A program made the position numbers and the translations under genes. A stretch of DNA of 64,000 nucleotides from Pyrrhosoma nymphula (Eukaryota; Arthropoda; Insecta; Odonata; Coenagrionidae). The notes beneath the pieces were generated by a model. The model was not told the origin of the DNA. It saw only the letters and a program-made list of their open reading frames with translations, and searched no databases. Each line of letters begins with the position of its first letter. Position 1 is the stretch's first letter. Positions 58,480 to 64,000 of the stretch are shown in pieces. The stretch spans positions 2,294,001-2,358,000 of the forward strand of contig OY754330.1 in NCBI GenBank assembly GCA_963573305.1, read 5' to 3'.

Positions 58480-59566
58480 CCGTTGATTTGTTGTAACTTG
58501 TGAGTCAGTTCAAAATATATTCTGTATTCTGCGATGTAGCTTCAATTCTTACTTTAATTGACAACTTATTCGCATGCCTCACTGTCACAGTTCTTATAAC
58601 CTCAACACTAACACTGCTCAACACGCCGGTACAGCGACGCCACAGATAAACTGAGCGGCTGCGGTGGCGGCTTAGCGGTGGATACGCCCGCCGCGCGAGC
58701 ACCGTAAGCGGCCACGGAAATGTTACAATGTTGGCGAGAGCGACAAACCTTTTTTTTCACTGCCGGTCACGGCAAATCAAATAATTACTATTATGAATTA
58801 CTATCGGAGTAATTATAAGGAACGCCAATTTTTAGAGCTACAATGGGTCGAAATATATTTAAAGTTTTCATAGTAATTGTCGTCTGATGATTACAAAAAA
58901 AAACACGCAATGAGTGCAGAAGCAAAGACAAACTCTTGCCAACGTTAATAAAAAAATATATCCATGGTACTACTACATGGTATTAGTAATACCATGAATA
59001 TATCGACCGTTTCGTGTTTTCATAGCCCAGTTTTGACAAAGCAACCCATGAGAAAGTTGAAACTTACAATTAGTAAGCGTCAGCCGCCGCGGCCAAACTC
59101 GACAGGTCGCGTTCGGCAGCCAACCGCTACAAAGGCCGCGGCTGCGCGTGCATGTGGACGCACCGAACGTTACATTCAAGCTACATTGTTGCTTGGCCGC
59201 GTACCGCGGCTGCTCAGGTGTGTGGCGGCCTTCATTGCCATCTGATGACATCGTTATATTGCAACAACGGAAAGTAGATTGAACATATGAAGGAGTTTTA
59301 AAGAATTGTCGATAGTGCCCTATTACAATGCGGTATTTGAAATTATGAATGACAAATGAAAGAATCTTGTGCAAGACTCTGGCCGTGACCTTGAAGACGA
59401 CGAAGTGCATTTCGGGTTTGGGTGCAAAATTCAAATCCTCACCTCTTCTCCGTGCCGGTTCCTAAGTACCGACTTTATGCGATCGGTTCCCGATACCGGT
59501 TCTAAGGGCCAAGAACCGGCAGTACCGAGAACCGGGTACCGGAACCGACCCATCTCTAATACTGAT

Positions 59567-61640
59567 ATTGATGAGCCATTCGAGTGTCTTGGGCTCATTC
59601 TGTAATTGACTCTAGTGCCTGCAATTGATGGTCCAGTTTTGCCACAATCCAAATGAGTAAATCTGGTGCGTGGAATTTCTGCATGTTTGGTTTGCTTAAT
59701 TATGTGAAAATAAAATTTGTGAAAGTGTTGACCAATGATATGTAGACGAACACAGCTGAATTTGACTGGTGTTACATTTAGAGAAAAGCTCGATGGTTTG
59801 CTGGAATGTCTTCCTGTGAGAATTTAATGAAAACCTGCAAATGACAATGTTTTGCATTTTGAAAATCTTGGCAATGATAGCGATTTCTGATAATTTCATT
59901 TTTGTTAGCTGTTAATCCTTAACTAATGCTGTTAATTATGGTTTCCTCTGCTAGTACCACATGAATTTGCAGTGGGTTGTTTAATGGCTGCCTTTTTTGG
60001 CATGTCTTAAAGACAGATGATGTAATGTTCGAAAAAGAAATAGTATTTTTTCAGTTGATGGGATAGTTTTTAAATATTTGTTCTTATTTTTAAATGTCAA
60101 AATTTTATTTTTTAGAAGCTGGGAATTTTTTTTTCTAATTCTATCATTTGAATTATATTTTTACCAATAAAAGTAATATCTAGGATATACTGCTATTGTA
60201 GCTTCACCGGAGATTAATGCATTGTACTTGCAAATCATTAAAATTCTCATTTGAAAGTGGGTGGTATGCATGTATATTCCCCAATAGTGCATTCCACATT
60301 TTCATTTTACTGATGGCTTTCATGGTGATGTACGACCCAGGTATTTGCATAGGGCATTTTGAGATCAGCGTTGCCAAATGTGCAATAGTCAACTCTTGAT
60401 TATCCGTGCTAATGGATGAACGACAAGGCACGGATAATCGAAAAACATGGAAAATGTGGTCGTGATATTTCACTTCGTAGGATGTTCAGCATGAATGGAA
60501 TTTGTTCGTTACAAAAACCCTGTTGCATTAAGATGAGAAGTAAGGGAGATAGGGTGAGAATGAAGGATAGAATGAGTTGCCTCAGCCCTGCAAGTGGTCT
60601 TCGGGGTGGTCACTCAAGGAGTTTTGCAATCACACATTTCCACAGCAAAAATAACTCGTTATGTGACTACTTATCAGAACCAACTTCAATAAGACTTAGG
60701 AGAGGAGCTTAACATGATTAGTAACTCTCAAGAAAACAACGGTACGAAGAATGGCTGGCTCATGATAAAATTCAAGACCTGTTGCTTACAATGGTTTTGC
60801 AAGAAGTGAAATAAAGCATGTTGTTATCTCTATCTTTCTCAATAATGCCCAGTCATGATTAACTCTTTTATAGCTTTTGATATGCATCCTGATTTGTCGG
60901 AAGTCAAGTGCTCCGTACTGTATAAATTTCTAAAAGAAATAGAATTTGAGTACAGCTAGGTACGCAGCAATATAGTGTGATGAGTTTATAAGGTTTGTTA
61001 CAAAGACACGACTATCTTTGATGAATGAAAAAATATTGGGATAATGGCAGAGATATGGTGAAACTAATGAACAGGATTATACAGGCCATTGTTCCAGTTA
61101 CTTTTTGGAAGAGAGCCATTCTGTCTCTGAGATACACTTTCCTGTCGGGTTTAAGTTCTGGAGGGTTGCATCACTTTTTTCACTAGCCGCCGTGTTCTTT
61201 GTCCATTTTTATCATGCATTTGCTTACCAAGACCAGCTTGCTAAGACAAAAGAGTAAAAAGGTATTATCCTCCATGATATTGCCACCCAGCTCGGAAGTG
61301 GGGTGTGTACTGGCTAGGTGTAAGTGCAATATGTATTGCAGTTTTGGGAGTGATTGAATTTTATGAATCACATTCTGAGAAATGCATCTAAAATCGTCAT
61401 TCTGAGGAATGCGGCAGGAATTAAAATTGATGGAACTCAAAATCTTCCTTTTAAATTGTGTAAAAACAATTCCCTTAGTTTTGATTGTATAGAGCGTTCC
61501 ACATTTAGTTGATAATATGCGCCTGATGTTGCCTGATGCTCTGTTACCAAACTTGCGATCCATGTTCTTACCTCTAGGCCAAGTTTTTCCATCACCACAT
61601 TAAATTAAATTAAGTTACCTTAGGAAGTAATATTTGTATA
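59567..61640. other. No gene recognised; possible Tigger left end at 60388-60450
   Basis: AACTCTTGATTATCCGTGCT followed by GGCACGGATAATCGAAAAAC resembles the terminal sequence of CENP-B/Tigger-type elements, but the opposite end is not found. The 126-codon minus frame at 61563-61183 (MDRKFGNRASGNIRRILSTK) is not recognised; it sits next to the LINE and may be a repeat scrap. Confidence 0.4.
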
Positions 61641-61689
61641 TTGGAAAACTCCTGTATGTGCAGTTAGTATGTGGCAATAGTAGGGCAAG

Positions 61690-61828
61690 GGCCTAGTCAC
61701 GTTGAGCCCGGACGGGGGTTGGATGGGTGGTCCTCCGTGCCTCCACTGGGCGTGGATGGAGAGGCGATACTCCCTCAGACCACCGGAAGGCCGGAGGGAG
61801 ATACATATACCCAGAACGGGAGAGTTAG
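61690..61828 (+). other. 5S-rRNA-like or 5' LINE segment, GC-rich
   Basis: GTTGAGCCCGGACGGGGGT then TGGATGGGTGGTCCTCC recalls the 5S rRNA box C region (TTGGATGGGTGACC). It lies directly upstream of the truncated LINE, so it could be a 5S-derived SINE head, or part of the LINE itself. The two options cannot be separated here. Confidence 0.25.
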
Positions 61829-63508
61829 AGGGAGGACATCCTCTATACTGGGGAGGATAACACATTAAATTCCCACTTCAAAAGTGTATTCACCACAGAC
61901 GATACTGCATGTAATTTTGAAATACAATTCACTGAGGAACCGATGAAAGAAATCACTATTCAACGTGATGGGATAACTAAACAGCTGCAGTCAATAAAAA
62001 ATAGTAAATCTCCGGGTCCAGAGGGAATACCCGCGCGTGTCCTCAAGGAGTTGGCGCCACATATCGCACCGTTCTTAGACATAATATTCAAGAAGTCATT
62101 GTCTGAAGGAAAGATACCATTAGACTGGAAAATTGCAAACGTTACACCGATATTCAAAAAGGGAAACAGACACGACCCAGGGAACTATCGACCAATTTCA
62201 TTAACGTCGATTATAGGCAAGATAATCGAACATATCGTCGTTAGCAATATCATGACGTTCCTGGACAGTCGTAACGTCCTCCATGGCTGTCAGCACGGCT
62301 TCCGGAAAGGTAGATCATGTGAAACACAACTCGCGCTCTTTCTTCATGACGTTCTCAAATCTGGTGAATCGAAAAGACAAGTTGACGCATTATTTCTAGA
62401 TTTTAAGAAAGCTTTCGACACGGTACCTCATAACAAACTTTTATACAAATTACAGTCATGCGGCCTAAACGAAACAGTAGTAAACTGGATACGCGACTTT
62501 CTGAGTGATCGTAAGCAAGAGGTAGTTCTTGACGGAATTAGCTCTGATGTCGTTAAAGTGACATCAGGTGTCCCGCAAGGAAGCGTGATCGGACCCCTTT
62601 TGTTCATTATATACATAAATGATCTATGCGCTCGAATTAGCAGTAAAATACGTTTATTTGCCGACGACGCTGTCATCTATCGTGAAATTAGTGATCACTC
62701 TGACTTTGAAACCTTATCACCGGATTTAAACAACGTTCATGAGTGGAGCCAAGAGTGGGGACTCGAACTTAATCTAAGCAAATGCACGGCGGTACAATTC
62801 TTGCGGAGGTCGTCCAACTATTCCCATGTATATGCTGTGGATGGTGTTAACATAAAGGCGTTAGATGAAGTGAAGTATCTAGGAGTTACGATAACTTCGG
62901 ACCTATCGTGGGGAGCACATATAAGAAATATTTGTGGCAGAGCTCTGAAGAAGCTAGGATTCGTCAAGCGTATTGTGGGAAGATTTTCGGATGAAAAAGT
63001 AAAAGAGAGGTGCTATTTCGCACTCGTCCGGCCACACCTTGAATATGCAGCAAGCATATGGGATCCGGTGCAGAAAGACTTAGTCCGGGAACTTAATAAA
63101 ATACAAAGGAAAGCTGCGCGATTCGTCAAAAACAGCTACGGGCGTACTGACAGCGTTACACAGATGTTAAACGAATTAGGCTGGGAACCGCTAGAGACTC
63201 GGAGGCTACGCGCTAGGCTTAGATTGCTTGAACAATTGAGAATAGATGTCTTTCAGAGCGACACGGAGAACATCATATTAGAACCCCACTATATTTCCAG
63301 GTCCGACAGAAATGATAAATTAAGAGAGATATTTTGCCGAATGGATAGGTATGGGAATTCGTTTTTCCCCCGAACAATAAGGGACTATAATAAATGCTAG
63401 GCGTAATTTCATTAGAGCGTTTCCTTTTTATCTTGAAACGGCTGGTGTCCTAACACCCCCCGCCACACGCCTATTGAGGCGGCTTGCGGGGTAATATGTA
63501 GATGTAGA
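61829..63508 (+). mobile_element. 5'-truncated LINE with open reverse-transcriptase frame
   Basis: The frame is open from a TAG near 61826 to the TAG at 63400; 485 codons follow the ATG at 61943. Upstream in-frame NSHFKSVFTT fits the region before RT. Motifs from the ATG are: KSPGPEGIPARVLKEL (about residue 22), NYRPISLTSIIGKIIE (about 82), LDFKKAFDTVPH (about 150), GVPQGSVIGPLLF (209) and the catalytic FADDA (239). Then come LGVTITSDLSW and the C-terminal RPHLEYAASIWDP, IQRKAARFV and FFPRTIRDYN. The 3' UTR has a CCCCGCC...GGCGG...GCGGGG stem-loop and ends in ATGTAG repeats at about 63497-63508. The endonuclease and ORF1 are missing. It is of CR1/L2/Jockey-group type. The intact frame implies a young copy. 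Confidence 0.9.
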
Positions 63509-63836
63509 TATTTAAAATAGAACTTTTTATTTTACATATTTCCAGTGAAATTCTACTTCGGAACGTTTTTTTTCTTCGTATGTGCCCCTATTTCAGATGT
63601 CCTATCCAACACGTTTTTGCTCATGCGTAGAAGAACATCTCTACTTTGTTATGAGACATTTGGTTAGGAGAGTTATGTGAAAAATAATGCTGAATAACGA
63701 GCTACTCCATGATTAACGTACGATTCTGTGCTCCGCTCATATTATTAAATTTGTGTTTGCGATCTGTTTATATAAGGGTTAAGGCAAGTATTTAAATCAG
63801 CCGAAATAACGGCTGCCCTTGATTCGTTCGAGCATC
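63509..63836. other. No recognisable gene
   Basis: The sequence is AT-rich and lies between the LINE tail and a repeat shared with 8209-8395. Confidence 0.4.
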
Positions 63837-64000
63837 TGCCACATCAACCCCGGTATTGGCTCTGGAGGCCCCCAAAAGGAGAACCACTCCCAACCAATGG
63901 AAGCCACCCGGGTCGAAGCAAACTGGAATGAGGGTAGACAAACAATGATGAGGCGGAGTGATCTTCTCGGATTACTCCGATCTCTTTCTCGCGGGATGAG
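63837..64000. repeat. Dispersed repeat shared with the interior of the 6381-9234 element
   Basis: It shares the ordered blocks ATCAACC, GAGGCC, GGAGGCCC-like, AAGCCACC, GAGGGTAGA, GGAGTGATC and CTCTTTCTCGC with about 8215-8395, roughly 75 percent alike by eye. The repeat continues past the window end, so another Tigger-like copy may be partly present. Confidence 0.6.

Larger units (their letters stand above)
55301..59558 (-). mobile_element. hAT transposon, 4258 bp, exact 8-bp duplication
   Basis: The left end TAAGGATGAGTCGGTTC and inverted right end TAGAGATGGGTCGGTTC are flanked by ATACTGAT at 55293-55300 and 59559-59566. Subterminal regions repeat CCGGTTC / CGGTTCTCGATACC units at both ends. 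It carries a minus-strand transposase gene (58479 to 55641) now interrupted and partly deleted. A GC-rich stretch at about 58590-58720 and 59080-59230 lies on the 5' side of that gene. It is a decayed autonomous-type element. Confidence 0.92.

Noticed and set aside
61183..61563. 126-codon minus-strand frame as a host gene
   Set aside because: No family motif was seen, and its position beside a LINE makes a repeat-derived frame more likely.

Overview
This is an AT-rich animal (most likely arthropod) chromosomal window with one recognisable host gene, the 3' half of an SH2B/Lnk-family adaptor gene on the plus strand. The rest is mostly mobile-element sequence of many ages. The arthropod assignment is an inference from the mixture of pogo/Tigger-like, hAT, TTAA-type, Penelope-like and CR1/L2/Jockey- and RTE-like elements plus the intron-rich host gene. 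No bacterial genes, operons or CRISPR arrays are present. I cannot name the species.

Host gene. Three coding exons are visible: 1454-1647, 5652-5915 and 35113-35298. All junctions are GT-AG and the two visible introns are in phase 0. The first two exons encode a complete SH2 domain. The third encodes a Gln- then Gly/Ser-rich tail ending in RAVENTYSFV, the C-terminal tyrosine motif by which SH2B proteins bind Cbl. The dimerisation and PH domains must lie upstream of the window. A 3' UTR follows, with a candidate AATAAA at 35739.

The 29-kb last intron (5916-35112) is packed with transposons. Four pogo/Tigger-type elements have clear CAGTARAACC-like inverted termini and TA duplications: 6381-9234, 11901-13628, 16780-21201 and 23474-25436. 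One has inserted into a Penelope-like GIY-YIG endonuclease reading frame, one carries a nested TA-flanked element, and one keeps a piece of transposase helix-turn-helix and contains a 740-bp foldback. The intron also holds G/C-run MITEs, a TTA-flanked MITE and several decayed LINE reverse-transcriptase pieces on the minus strand. The first intron holds a near-perfect 183-bp palindrome inside 14-bp direct repeats and an 808-bp MITE with 5-bp repeats.

Downstream of the gene (36-64 kb) there is a LINE derivative with endonuclease and C-terminus but no reverse transcriptase (about 37.97-39.4 kb). A decayed 3.6-kb Tigger-like element (42070-45686) contains two foldback elements, a TTAA MITE and a LINE scrap. 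A 551-bp non-autonomous hAT follows (46406-46956). From 46.96 to 55.29 kb the sequence is quiet and AT-rich with few recognisable elements. A 4258-bp hAT with exact 8-bp target duplications (55301-59558) has a broken transposase gene, itself interrupted by a 532-bp TTAA element. A 5'-truncated LINE with an open 485-codon reverse-transcriptase frame lies at 61.8-63.5 kb. The last 160 bases repeat sequence found inside the Tigger element at 6381.

No wholly new gene system was found. The most informative signals are the dated nested insertions, the palindrome with flanking duplications, the RT-less LINE derivative and a hAT/MITE pair sharing termini. All homology statements come from reading motifs by eye; no database search was possible.
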